The position numbers and the translations under genes are program-made. The notes under the pieces were generated by a model that was not told where the DNA came from, searched no databases, and saw only the letters and a list, made by a program, of their open reading frames with translations. From the NCBI GenBank assembly GCA_017429465.1, contig JAFROU010000072.1:1-24091 (forward strand): 24,091 bases of DNA, in the 5' to 3' direction. This document shows positions 8,397 through 16,715 of this stretch, in pieces. How positions within the stretch are numbered: position 1 is the first letter of the stretch; each line of letters opens with the position of its first letter. This DNA comes from Candidatus Saccharimonadota bacterium. Its GTDB lineage: Bacteria; Patescibacteria; Saccharimonadia; Saccharimonadales; Nanosyncoccaceae.

Positions 8397-10223
8397 ATGT
8401 GTGGGATCGTAGGCTATGTGGGGAATAAAAACGCCCAAGATTTTTTGATTAGCGGGCTCAAACGTCTTGAATACCGTGGCTATGACTCTGCTGGTATCGT
8501 GACGGAAGACAGTGATGGTGCTGCCACATTATTGCGTGCTAAAGGCAAAATTAGTAATCTCGAAGAAAAAATTGCTAAAGCCAAACGCGAAGATCATATT
8601 GGGATTGGTCATACGCGTTGGGCTACTCACGGTGAACCATCCGAAACCAATGCCCACCCTCACCAAGCTGGTTGTATCTACATTGTCCATAATGGCATTA
8701 TTGAAAATTACAAGGAACTCAAGAAAACACTCGAAGATCACGTTTTTACCTCCGAAACTGACACCGAAGTACTCGCAGCCCTGATTGATTCATTCTATCA
8801 AGAAGGGAAATATCCACTCAGCAATGCCGTAGTTCAGGCACTAAAACTAGTTCAAGGCACCTATGGCATCGCCGTTTTGTCTACTAAAAATCCTAACGAA
8901 ATTGTCGTTGCTCGTTCTGGCTCTCCACTCGTTATCGGGGTTGGTCATAACGAAACTCTCATTGCTTCCGATGCCTCTGCTCTCATCGGCCACACTAAAC
9001 AAGCTATTTATTTAAATGATGGTGAAGTTGCCACTGTTACAGCAGATTCCGTTGCTATAAAAACTCTTAACTCTCAGCCAGTTTCAATTAAGGTTGAAAC
9101 CATTCAAACTAATCTCGCTGCCATTCAAAAAGGCGGCTATGATCACTTCCTACTAAAGGAAATCATGGAGCAGCCACAATCATTGACCGAGACCTTGCGT
9201 GGCCGCGTTAATGTTCACGACCACACTGTTCATCTTGGAGGTCCAAACCTCACGACTGAAGAATTAAAAAGAATAAAACACCTTATCATTGTTGGCTGTG
9301 GCACTGCTTATCACGCTGGCATGCTTGCTAGTTATTATATTGAACAGTTCACGCCAGAAATCACCGTTGAACCAGTTGTGGCTTCGGAATATCGCTATCG
9401 CCATGCCTACATTCCGAAAGATTCCGTCGCTTTAATTGTGTCTCAATCTGGCGAAACTGCCGATACGCTTGCTTGTCTGCGCGAAATTAAAGCTCAAGGT
9501 ATAAAGACTATCGGTATTATCAACGTAATTGGTTCCACCATTGCTCGTGAAGTTGACGGCGGCACTTATATTCACGTTGGTCCAGAAATCTCTGTTGCTT
9601 CCACCAAGGCCTTCACTTCACAAGCTGCCGCAATGATTATGTTTGGTCTCACTATCGCCCAAGCTAAAGGCGTTAAACCGGCCGTCCTGGCACCATACGT
9701 TGACGAGATTGCCAAACTCCCAGATGAAATTGCTCATCTATTAGACACCATGCCAGATAAAATCAAAGACCTAGCTAAAGAGTATTCCCAATATGACCAC
9801 GCTATATATCTTGGCCGTGATACTGCTTATCCAACCGCTATGGAAGGCGCTCTTAAGCTTAAGGAAATCTCTTATATTGATGCTAATGCCTATGCAGCTG
9901 GTGAGCTAAAACACGGTCCACTTGCATTGGTTGATGATCGCTTCTTTGAACTAGTTCTACTATCAAAGAGTAACCTTTACGACAAAACAGTCTCTGGCAT
10001 CCAAGAAGTGCTCGCTCGTGGCGGCCATGTGATTGTTGCTACCGATTCTAATGAATTTGACCTGCCAGTTGAGGCGACCATTAAGATTGACACTTCACTT
10101 AAGCTTCTTACCCCAATTCTCATGAACGTGGTTAGCCAATTATTCGCATACTACATTACGACAGCAAAAGGCTACAACGTCGACCAACCACGTAATCTGG
10201 CGAAGTCAGTCACAGTCGAATAA
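8397..10223 (+). CDS. glmS: Glutamine--fructose-6-phosphate aminotransferase (isomerizing)
   Basis: A 608-residue enzyme of normal length that makes glucosamine-6-phosphate from fructose-6-phosphate and glutamine, the first step to UDP-GlcNAc. The N-terminal glutamine amidotransferase domain begins MCGIVGYVG, so Cys2 becomes the nucleophile after Met removal. RLEYRGYDSAG at about 23-33 and GHTRWATHGEPS at about 72-83 are class-II amidotransferase marks. Two sugar-isomerase (SIS) domains follow, with VGCGTAYHAG at about 298 and SQSGETADT at about 350. AGELKHGPLAL is near 500, and the C-terminus NLAKSVTVE is the family's closing sequence. The ATG is fixed by AAGGAGG four bases upstream. No glmS ribozyme is possible in the very short leader. 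Confidence 0.97.
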   Translation: MCGIVGYVGNKNAQDFLISGLKRLEYRGYDSAGIVTEDSDGAATLLRAKGKISNLEEKIAKAKREDHIGIGHTRWATHGEPSETNAHPHQAGCIYIVHNGIIENYKELKKTLEDHVFTSETDTEVLAALIDSFYQEGKYPLSNAVVQALKLVQGTYGIAVLSTKNPNEIVVARSGSPLVIGVGHNETLIASDASALIGHTKQAIYLNDGEVATVTADSVAIKTLNSQPVSIKVETIQTNLAAIQKGGYDHFLLKEIMEQPQSLTETLRGRVNVHDHTVHLGGPNLTTEELKRIKHLIIVGCGTAYHAGMLASYYIEQFTPEITVEPVVASEYRYRHAYIPKDSVALIVSQSGETADTLACLREIKAQGIKTIGIINVIGSTIAREVDGGTYIHVGPEISVASTKAFTSQAAAMIMFGLTIAQAKGVKPAVLAPYVDEIAKLPDEIAHLLDTMPDKIKDLAKEYSQYDHAIYLGRDTAYPTAMEGALKLKEISYIDANAYAAGELKHGPLALVDDRFFELVLLSKSNLYDKTVSGIQEVLARGGHVIVATDSNEFDLPVEATIKIDTSLKLLTPILMNVVSQLFAYYITTAKGYNVDQPRNLAKSVTVE

Positions 10224-10235
10224 TCATACTTTATA

Positions 10236-10244
10236 TGGTATAAT
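10236..10244 (+). promoter_or_regulatory. Extended -10 promoter of the initiating transferase operon
   Basis: TGGTATAAT ends seven bases before the ATG at 10252, inside the 28-base gap after glmS. The G-rich run between box and ATG (TGGGGGT) starts too close to the ATG to work as an ordinary SD in a leadered mRNA. A leaderless start is more likely. Confidence 0.7.
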
Positions 10245-10251
10245 TGGGGGT

Positions 10252-11682
10252 ATGAAAAAAGACCCCGGTATGGTGTTTCGTATTCTTTTGATGCTTGGCG
10301 ATGCCGCTTCAATTGTGCTTTCTTTTGCGTTCGCTTACTACCTTCGCACACAAATTAGCACCCGCCCATATTATTTTGATTCAGAATTAAAGAATTTTGT
10401 TCTTGCTATCGTCATGCTTATTCCGATTTGGTTAGTGATTCTAGCCCTGCTCGGTCTCTATCAGAAAAACACTATCAACGGTCGTCGTTTTCCAGAAATG
10501 CTTCGCTTGCTGGCCGCCTCAGTTATTGGCATCATGGCTATCATAACCTATGACTTCTTCTTTGGTGGCAGTGATCTCTTTCCAGTTCGCACCATCGCCC
10601 TCTATGCTATGCTCTCGTGTTTTGTCTTTCTTTGCATTTTTCGCATCATTATTCGCTGGATTCGTCATCTCATTGTTAAAGCTGAACGTGGTCATGGCGC
10701 ACTAAACGCCATCATTATTGGTAATAGCAAAAACACTTCCTTCCTCGCTGACCAAATTAATGACTACCCAGATGCCGGTTATCGCATTACAGGTATTGTT
10801 TCTGGCAAACATTTTATTCCAAAAGGCATGAAGAACTATCACTATTCTTCACTTAAAGAAGCCTTGAAAAAGGCCAAAGCCGATGTAATTTTCCAAACCG
10901 ACGAACATGAAACTGATTATGTCTATAAACAAGCCATTAACCATCACCTACTCTACTACTTTGTTCCGTCTGAAACGGCTCTATCCTCGCACATGGGTCA
11001 GCTGGAACTGATTGGCGATACGCCAGCAATTCTAGTCAAAGTTACTCCGTTGATTGGTGGCGCTAAAATCATCAAACGCATTTCTGACATTGTGTTAAGT
11101 GTTTTAGCTCTTATTGTAGCAATTATTCCGATGGGTATTATTTGGCTTATTATTAAACTATCAGACATTAAACACTCAGCGATTTATAAAGATATCCGCT
11201 TATCACGCTACAATCGCAAATTCAAATTGTATAAATTCCGTTCTATGAAGCCAGAATATAGTGGTATGTCACCAGAAGAAGCATTCAGAAAAATGGGTAA
11301 ACCTGGATTAATTAAAAAATACCGTGATAATGGTGACTACCTAGAAAAGGACCCTCGCATTACTGGAATCGGCAGGTTCATTCGCGCCACGTCTCTAGAT
11401 GAGTTACCGCAATTATTTAATGTTCTTAAAGGCGACATTTCCTTTGTTGGTCCACGTGCGCTCGTTCCGGGAGAACTTCGTAACTACGGCGACAGGTCGC
11501 TGTTACTTTCAGTCAAATCTGGTCTGACTGGACTAGCTCAAGTTTCAGGTCGCCGTGATATTTCCTTTGAAGAACGCCGCTCACTTGATCTTTATTACAT
11601 CCAAAATTGGTCACTTCTTTTAGATGTTCAAATCATTCTCCGTACCTTCGCAGTAGTTCTTGGACGCAAAGGAGCTAAGTAA
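10252..11682 (+). CDS. Polyprenyl-phosphate sugar-1-phosphate transferase (WbaP/WcaJ type)
   Basis: A 476-residue initiating transferase that loads the first sugar-1-phosphate from a nucleotide sugar onto undecaprenyl phosphate. The N-terminal third has about four hydrophobic segments. A Rossmann-like middle domain follows (AIIIGNSKNTSFLADQI at about 156-172), then a membrane-associated segment at about 278-305. The catalytic domain (about 315-476) carries LYKFRSMKPEYSG, then ATSLDELPQLFNVLKGDISF, VGPRALVPGEL, and SGLTGLAQVSGRR. The Asp-Glu pair in LDELPQ is the expected active site. The layout matches the large WbaP/WcaJ branch, not the short PglC branch. It begins an operon with a GT4 and a polymerase-like gene, consistent with priming the repeat unit. 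The first sugar is unknown. Confidence 0.95.
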   Translation: MKKDPGMVFRILLMLGDAASIVLSFAFAYYLRTQISTRPYYFDSELKNFVLAIVMLIPIWLVILALLGLYQKNTINGRRFPEMLRLLAASVIGIMAIITYDFFFGGSDLFPVRTIALYAMLSCFVFLCIFRIIIRWIRHLIVKAERGHGALNAIIIGNSKNTSFLADQINDYPDAGYRITGIVSGKHFIPKGMKNYHYSSLKEALKKAKADVIFQTDEHETDYVYKQAINHHLLYYFVPSETALSSHMGQLELIGDTPAILVKVTPLIGGAKIIKRISDIVLSVLALIVAIIPMGIIWLIIKLSDIKHSAIYKDIRLSRYNRKFKLYKFRSMKPEYSGMSPEEAFRKMGKPGLIKKYRDNGDYLEKDPRITGIGRFIRATSLDELPQLFNVLKGDISFVGPRALVPGELRNYGDRSLLLSVKSGLTGLAQVSGRRDISFEERRSLDLYYIQNWSLLLDVQIILRTFAVVLGRKGAK

Positions 11683-12782
11683 TGAAAGTCGCCATCGTTT
11701 GCGATTGGCTGACTAATGTTGGTGGTGCTGAACGTGTCTTAAAATCCATTCATGATCTCTACCAAGATGCACCAATCTATACCTCTAAATACGACAAAAA
11801 GGGAATCGATTGGTTTAAAGATTGCGACGTTCGTACTGGTTGGTTACAAATCTTTCCAACTTCCATGCGTCGTCTGCTCTCGCCGCTACGCCAACATTAT
11901 TTTAATAAACTGGATTTATCTGATTACGATTTAATCATTTCTGTTACTGGCGCTGAAGCTAAGAGTATTAAACATGGTAAAGCTCTGCATATTTGTTTTT
12001 GTCACGTGCCTACTCAATATTACTGGCAAATGTATGACGACTATGTTAAAAACCCTGGTTTTAAATTTTTGAATCCTGTTGTGCGTTTTTTCTTCAAACT
12101 TTGGGTAAAGCCTTTACGTAAAGCCGATTATAAAGCCGCTCAGCGCCCAGATTATTATATAACGATTTCCCAATATGCCTCTGATTTAATCAAAAAGTAC
12201 TATGACCGTGATTCTGTTATCATCCACCCACCAGTAAATACCGAATTATTTACAAGTACTAAACAAAACCAAGCCAATCGCGATTCGTTCATCACTACCT
12301 CTCGTCAAGTTGGTTGGAAACGCATTGATCTCGCCATTAAAGCCTGTCTTGAAACTAATCAAAAATTAACCATCATTGGTGACGGACCGGAGCACGACCG
12401 CCTAGTTAAACTCGCTAACCACTCACCACTAATTACTTTTTTGCCAATTATGAAACACGAAGAACTAGCTCAAGCCCTTGCTAATGCTAAAGGATATATT
12501 TTTCCCAGCCTAGAACCGTTTGGTATTGCTCCGGTGGAGGCTCTTGCTGCCGGTTGCCCAGTAATCGCTTATGGTGAAGGTGGGGCATTAGATTATATCA
12601 AGAATGGCAAAAACGGTTTATTATTCAAAAAACAAACCACTAAATCTCTCGTTGAAGCCATTAATGAATTTGAAAAAACTAAATTTGATTCAAAAATAGT
12701 ACGCGAATCATCTAAAAACTTTTCTGAAGCACGCTTTCAAAAAGAAATAACGGAGTTTGTAAAAAAATGCCAAAAAGGTTAA
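11682..12782 (+). CDS. Glycosyltransferase family 4 (GT-B)
   Basis: A 366-residue family-4 transferase. The N-terminal loop is CDWLTNVGGAERVLKSIHDL at about 8-27, DYYITISQYASDLIKKYY is near 158-175, and FITTSRQVGWKRIDLAIKA marks the start of the donor domain. The E-x7-E block EPFGIAPVEALAAGCPVIAY is at about 276-295. The overall look resembles mannosyltransferases of the WbaZ type, but specificity is a guess. The ATG overlaps the stop of the initiating transferase by one base, with AAAGGAG eight bases before it. It should add the second sugar to the lipid-linked first sugar. It overlaps the next gene by 16 bases. Confidence 0.94.
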   Translation: MKVAIVCDWLTNVGGAERVLKSIHDLYQDAPIYTSKYDKKGIDWFKDCDVRTGWLQIFPTSMRRLLSPLRQHYFNKLDLSDYDLIISVTGAEAKSIKHGKALHICFCHVPTQYYWQMYDDYVKNPGFKFLNPVVRFFFKLWVKPLRKADYKAAQRPDYYITISQYASDLIKKYYDRDSVIIHPPVNTELFTSTKQNQANRDSFITTSRQVGWKRIDLAIKACLETNQKLTIIGDGPEHDRLVKLANHSPLITFLPIMKHEELAQALANAKGYIFPSLEPFGIAPVEALAAGCPVIAYGEGGALDYIKNGKNGLLFKKQTTKSLVEAINEFEKTKFDSKIVRESSKNFSEARFQKEITEFVKKCQKG

Positions 12783-14110
12783 CTATTATTCAATACTTTC
12801 TTTACGCCTTACCGGCCGTACTATTTTTCTCCTACTATCCAGTTATTCATTTTGGTTCATCTGACTCTATGAATTTTGAAATATCACTGCCAATTATTTG
12901 GCTAGTATTATTTTTCTTTATTAATATTCCAACCTTGATTTCCGCTTTCAAAAAATACCGAATAAAACTCATTCCATTTTTACTATTCCCAACTTTTGCT
13001 CTGATCTCGCTGCTCTGGTCATCCAACCGCATTCGCGGTTTCTTAACTGCCGGGATTCTCTGGCTAGTAGGATTTGCTGTTATTTCTATCTATCACTTAC
13101 TAAAAACCGAGCGCGCATTCAAAACCCGAGCCTTTTTAAGAACTCTGCTCAAAACCTTCTTTATTTCATCCGCCATCATTTGTCTTTGGTGTCTAGTGCA
13201 AAGCTTTCTTGATGTTCTCGGTGTAAGTCGAGGCATTACATTAATGTGCGAAGGTTGTACTTATCAATCATTTGGTTTTCCGCATCCAAACGGTTTTGCT
13301 ATTGAGCCACAATTTATGGGAAATCTCTTACTTGCCCCAAGTATTCTTTCGGTCTATCTCTACTTTACGGCAGATCTTAAAAAGCCAAATCTCATGGCGG
13401 CCTTAGCTTTCCTCTATATCACTACTCTCTTTTTGACCTTCTCGCGCGGTGCCATTTATTCATTTACTATCGCTATGGCCGTCTTCATTATTTTCCTTAT
13501 CAGGCGCATTCATAAAGCTAGACCGTTATTAATTATTCCACTACTACTTATTCCATTTGCTTTTTCGCTCGTGATACAAGGATGTCTTGCTCAAATTTCA
13601 CCATCAAATGACACTTTCGTGACTGGTGTCACTAAATCGATTCACCAACTAAGTCTAGGAACAATTGATCTGCGCGAACCAGCAAAACCTGAAAGTACAG
13701 ACGATAACGAATCTGCTTTTGACGGCTATGTAGAAGAATCAACCAAAGCTCGTAGTGTACTCTCGTACGCTGCCTTAAACCTCTGGGCAAAAGACTTAAA
13801 AACCTTCTTCTTTGGTGTCGGTTTTGGCGGTGCTGGTGTTGCCCTGCACGAAAACTACCCAGACAAATTCGAAGCTAAAGAAATTGTACAAAACCAATAC
13901 GTTAGCCTTGCTCTCGAGCTTGGGCTAGTTGGCATCATTTGCCTAGTTGTTCTTGCTATTTTGATCTTTAGGTTAATAAAAAACAGCGCCAACCAGCTAT
14001 TATTTAAATGTTTAATTGCCGGTTACGCTGTCTCAATTTTCTTCTTTGCTGGCCTACCTAATGCTCTGCACATTTATCTTCTTACCCCACTCGCAGCAAC
14101 AAAGAAATAA
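12767..14110 (+). CDS. O-antigen polymerase/ligase family membrane protein (Wzy_C/WaaL-like)
   Basis: A 447-residue protein with ten or more hydrophobic segments. It carries three marks of the O-antigen ligase/polymerase superfamily. These are ALISLLWSSNRIRG at about 79-92, TLFLTFSRGAIYSF at about 220-233, and a large polar extracytoplasmic region (about 280-365) that includes FFGVGFGGAGVALHENYP near 350. The segment NQYVSLALELGLVGI follows it. Such proteins polymerise or transfer lipid-linked glycans on the outer face of the membrane. Which of the two reactions applies cannot be told from sequence. It overlaps the GT4 gene by 16 bases, with a modest CGGAG upstream, and its stop directly touches the stop of the convergent GNAT gene. 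Confidence 0.88.
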   Translation: MPKRLTIIQYFLYALPAVLFFSYYPVIHFGSSDSMNFEISLPIIWLVLFFFINIPTLISAFKKYRIKLIPFLLFPTFALISLLWSSNRIRGFLTAGILWLVGFAVISIYHLLKTERAFKTRAFLRTLLKTFFISSAIICLWCLVQSFLDVLGVSRGITLMCEGCTYQSFGFPHPNGFAIEPQFMGNLLLAPSILSVYLYFTADLKKPNLMAALAFLYITTLFLTFSRGAIYSFTIAMAVFIIFLIRRIHKARPLLIIPLLLIPFAFSLVIQGCLAQISPSNDTFVTGVTKSIHQLSLGTIDLREPAKPESTDDNESAFDGYVEESTKARSVLSYAALNLWAKDLKTFFFGVGFGGAGVALHENYPDKFEAKEIVQNQYVSLALELGLVGIICLVVLAILIFRLIKNSANQLLFKCLIAGYAVSIFFFAGLPNALHIYLLTPLAATKK

Positions 14111-14554
14111 TTACAATTCTTTTCGAAAGAAATTAGTATCGTAAACCTCAGCACCGTGTTTTTTATAAAACTCCTGTGCTACTTCGCGCCCATGGCCACA
14201 AGTAAACTCTAGTTTCAAGGCGCCCTTCTCGCGTGCCCAATCTTCGTATGCTTGCCACAGTAAACCACCAGTTCCGTGTGAACGAACTTCCTTATCTACA
14301 ACAAAATCCTCAAGGTAGGCGTTTTTTCTTATTCCAGCGCCCATCGTAATAGTAAGCGACATCATTCCAATAATCTTGCCGTCTTCATCATAAGCCAATA
14401 ATAAATCATGCCATGGGGAATTAATAATGTCTTCAAACCATTCTCTTGGAATCTCGCCTTTGTCCTTACCGCTACGTGATAGTTGAATTAACAGTTCGCG
14501 CACACGGTTTGCAACCTCCGGAGAATATTCAGTTAATCTTCTGACCTCCGTCAT
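14111..14554 (-). CDS. GNAT-family N-acetyltransferase
   Basis: A 147-residue single-domain GNAT. The acetyl-CoA pyrophosphate loop is seen as VVDKEVRSHGTGGLLWQAYE at about 85-104 (R-x-x-G-x-G at 91-96). FYKKHGAEVYDTNFFRKEL, closing the fold at 129-147, is the usual FY-x-x-x-G end. The order EDFVV, RSHGTGG, FYKKHG and a short basic end is reminiscent of eukaryotic GNA1 (glucosamine-6-phosphate N-acetyltransferase), but that is by eye only. It is the third gene of a pta-glmM-GNAT operon: its ATG shares ATGA with the glmM stop, and AAAGGAG lies seven bases before it. It could alternatively acetylate a protein or an antibiotic. The GNAT call is firm, the substrate is open. Confidence 0.9.
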   Translation of the reverse strand: MTEVRRLTEYSPEVANRVRELLIQLSRSGKDKGEIPREWFEDIINSPWHDLLLAYDEDGKIIGMMSLTITMGAGIRKNAYLEDFVVDKEVRSHGTGGLLWQAYEDWAREKGALKLEFTCGHGREVAQEFYKKHGAEVYDTNFFRKEL

Positions 14555-15939
14555 GCTGCAGCTCCTTTCAAAATCTTATTAATTTTCACTACAAATTCAT
14601 CCATAATCGATTGGATTTCTTTTTCATTAGTGCCCCACATTGTGATACGGATTAGTTGTTCGGTACCACTTGGACGAACCAACATACGACCATTCATGCT
14701 ATTAAGTGAATCCTCATACTCAGAAATCAAATCTTTCAGCGCTTCATTTTCTACCAGCATCATCTTTTGTTCTTTATTTGCTGGGACATTAGCCATTATC
14801 TGTGGGAAGCGTGGTATTCTTGCTGCCAGTTCGCTCAGTGAGCTCTTTTTCGCTGAAATCACACGCGCCATCATTAAGGCAGTTAGCATTCCATCGCCCA
14901 TACCTTCGTCCGGAAGAATGATGTGACCACTTTGTTCGCCACCAATTCGAATGTCTTCTTTTGTCATCTTTTCAAAGACGTTTTGGTCACCAACGTTAGA
15001 AGTAACAAGCATCACGTTATGCTTTTTCGCCCACTCAATTAAGCCCTGGTTACACATTACCGTTGCAACCATTTTATCGAGATTCATATAATTTGCTAGG
15101 ATTGCCATGATTTGATCACCATCAACTACTTGGCCCAGATGATCAACCATTAAACAACGATCGCCATCACCATCAAAGGCTACGCCAAAGTCAAGTTTTC
15201 TTTCTTTAACGACTCGTTGCAATTCCTCAATATGTAGGCAGCCACAATTGCGGTTAATTAAGTGTCCATAGCGATCATCGCTATTAATAACTAATGTCTT
15301 TGCACCATATTCTTCAAAAATCTTTCCGCCTACCACACTGGTCGCACCATTAGCACAGTCAATGCCAATTTTTAGTCCTTCGAAGTTTACCTTAGCGTGT
15401 TCATTTACAAGATTTGGGTTCTTCGGAAAAGTTTTATTTAGATACTTGCGTAGATGCCACAAATATCGTTCAAGCGCATCCTCATGTAAATCCTCACGTA
15501 GTTCATTGGCCATTAAACCGTAGCCGCTACCTTCATCTAATGCATTTTCAATTACTTTTTTACCACTATCGCTCAGCTTTACGCCGTAGTTATCGCCACG
15601 TTCAAAAATCTTTAATCCATTGTCTTCACTAGTATTGTGTGAGGCGGTAACGTCAATTGCATAGTCGTAGCCCATTTCGTAAAACGCAAAGTTGATTGCA
15701 GGGGTTGATAATACTCCCACGTTGCCATATTCTACGCCAAGCGTTTCGAGTGCTGCCTCAAGATCGCGGATAATCCATTCGGTTGATTCACGCGTATCAC
15801 CGCCTAGTAATACCTTTAGTTCATTATGTTGCTGTGGCTTATCATACTCAAGCAAGCCTTTAGCTACTGATTGCAAAAATTCAGTCGTGAAGATTTCTGC
15901 ACTCCCACGAATCCCATCCGTTCCAAAATATTTACCCAT
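14551..15939 (-). CDS. glmM: Phosphoglucosamine mutase
   Basis: A 462-residue alpha-D-phosphohexomutase that turns glucosamine-6-phosphate into glucosamine-1-phosphate on the way to UDP-GlcNAc. It begins MGKYFGTDGIRG, the standard GlmM start. The phosphoserine loop is DVTASHNTSEDNG with Ser100, the metal loop is DGDGDR at 256-261, the sugar-binding loop is GEQSGH at 334-339, and the phosphate site RPSGTEQLIRI is near the end. I chose the ATG at 15939 over one five codons upstream because the family starts there and GGAGG sits six bases before it. That start overlaps the end of pta by eight bases. Length and motifs are normal; the Pro usual after SASHN is Thr here. Confidence 0.96.
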   Translation of the reverse strand: MGKYFGTDGIRGSAEIFTTEFLQSVAKGLLEYDKPQQHNELKVLLGGDTRESTEWIIRDLEAALETLGVEYGNVGVLSTPAINFAFYEMGYDYAIDVTASHNTSEDNGLKIFERGDNYGVKLSDSGKKVIENALDEGSGYGLMANELREDLHEDALERYLWHLRKYLNKTFPKNPNLVNEHAKVNFEGLKIGIDCANGATSVVGGKIFEEYGAKTLVINSDDRYGHLINRNCGCLHIEELQRVVKERKLDFGVAFDGDGDRCLMVDHLGQVVDGDQIMAILANYMNLDKMVATVMCNQGLIEWAKKHNVMLVTSNVGDQNVFEKMTKEDIRIGGEQSGHIILPDEGMGDGMLTALMMARVISAKKSSLSELAARIPRFPQIMANVPANKEQKMMLVENEALKDLISEYEDSLNSMNGRMLVRPSGTEQLIRITMWGTNEKEIQSIMDEFVVKINKILKGAAA

Positions 15940-16699
15940 TATGTGCCTCCACAATTTTTTTCATTATTTTAATAACACTAATAACATCTTCCACCGTACT
16001 ACCACGGGACAAATCAGAAGCTGGCGATAGAAAACCTTGCAAAATTGGTCCAGCTGCCGTATAACCTCCAAATTGCTCAATTGACTTATATAATATATTG
16101 CCCGAATTAAGATCAGGACAAATCAACACGTTGGCTTTTCCAGCTACTGGTGAAACCGGTGCCTTTTTAGCACCAATTATCGGGTTAACCGCTGCATCAA
16201 GCTGCATCTCACCATCAATCATGATTTCTGGGCGATCTTGCTTGACTCTATCTATCACAGCCTTAATGTCGTCAATGGATTTATCCTGTCCACCACTGCC
16301 CAGAGTAGACCAAGACAGCATTGCCACCCTTGGTTTGTCATCTAAAACGACCTTTGCCGTGTCATAAGTCTGTAAAACGATATCGTATAGCTGATCTTCA
16401 GTTGGATGCTTGCAAGTTGCTACATCGGCCACAATCAGTTTCTTTTCTTCTTTTTCAAATACAAAACAACTAGTAAAGGTTTTGCCCTGCATGCCAATAA
16501 AATCTCGACAAGCTATAATAACCATACGTGATGTATAGTCGATACCTGCCACTAATGCATCTGCCTTACCTTCATGCACCATGGTGCATGCCATTTCTAA
16601 ATCCGTTGCCTCGATTCCATCAATATCAGGACACTTACTTAAAGCCTCCTGAATAATCGGATGGTTAAACTCCGGAAAAACTAACCTCACTCTATTCAT
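15932..16699 (-). CDS. pta: Phosphate acetyltransferase, compact form
   Basis: A 255-residue phosphotransacetylase that interconverts acetyl-CoA and acetyl phosphate. The C-terminal two thirds are typical: AMLSWSTLGSGGQDKS, DGEMQLDAAVNP, KAPVSPVAGKANVLICPDLN, GNILYKSIEQFGGYTAAGPI and LSRGSTVEDVI. The N-terminal domain is contracted. After VRLVFPEFNHPIIQEAL the sequence goes almost directly to EMACTMVHEGKADALVAGID, whereas most single-domain Pta proteins (about 320-335 residues) have roughly 70 more residues between. The gene is leaderless by its extended -10 box and heads an operon with glmM and a GNAT. In a fermentative CPR cell Pta would serve acetate and ATP production with an acetate kinase, which is not in the window. 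A phosphate butyryltransferase is possible but less likely. Confidence 0.88.
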   Translation of the reverse strand: MNRVRLVFPEFNHPIIQEALSKCPDIDGIEATDLEMACTMVHEGKADALVAGIDYTSRMVIIACRDFIGMQGKTFTSCFVFEKEEKKLIVADVATCKHPTEDQLYDIVLQTYDTAKVVLDDKPRVAMLSWSTLGSGGQDKSIDDIKAVIDRVKQDRPEIMIDGEMQLDAAVNPIIGAKKAPVSPVAGKANVLICPDLNSGNILYKSIEQFGGYTAAGPILQGFLSPASDLSRGSTVEDVISVIKIMKKIVEAHNG

Positions 16700-16714
16700 G
16701 CTATAATTATACCA
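16699..16714. promoter_or_regulatory. Symmetrical divergent promoter pair of pta and sufS
   Basis: The perfect 10-base palindrome TATAATTATA at 16702-16711 contains two overlapping -10 hexamers. The plus box TGCTATAAT (16699-16707) ends eight bases before the sufS ATG at 16716. The minus box TGGTATAAT (16706-16714) ends six bases before the pta ATG at 16699. The whole gap between the start codons is 16 bases, so any -35 contact must fall inside the opposite gene. Both mRNAs should be leaderless. Confidence 0.78.
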
Positions 16715-16715
16715 T

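Noticed and set aside
15940..15954. Earlier in-frame ATG for glmM at 15954
   Set aside because: The family begins MGKYFGTDG, and GGAGG is correctly spaced for the ATG at 15939 only.
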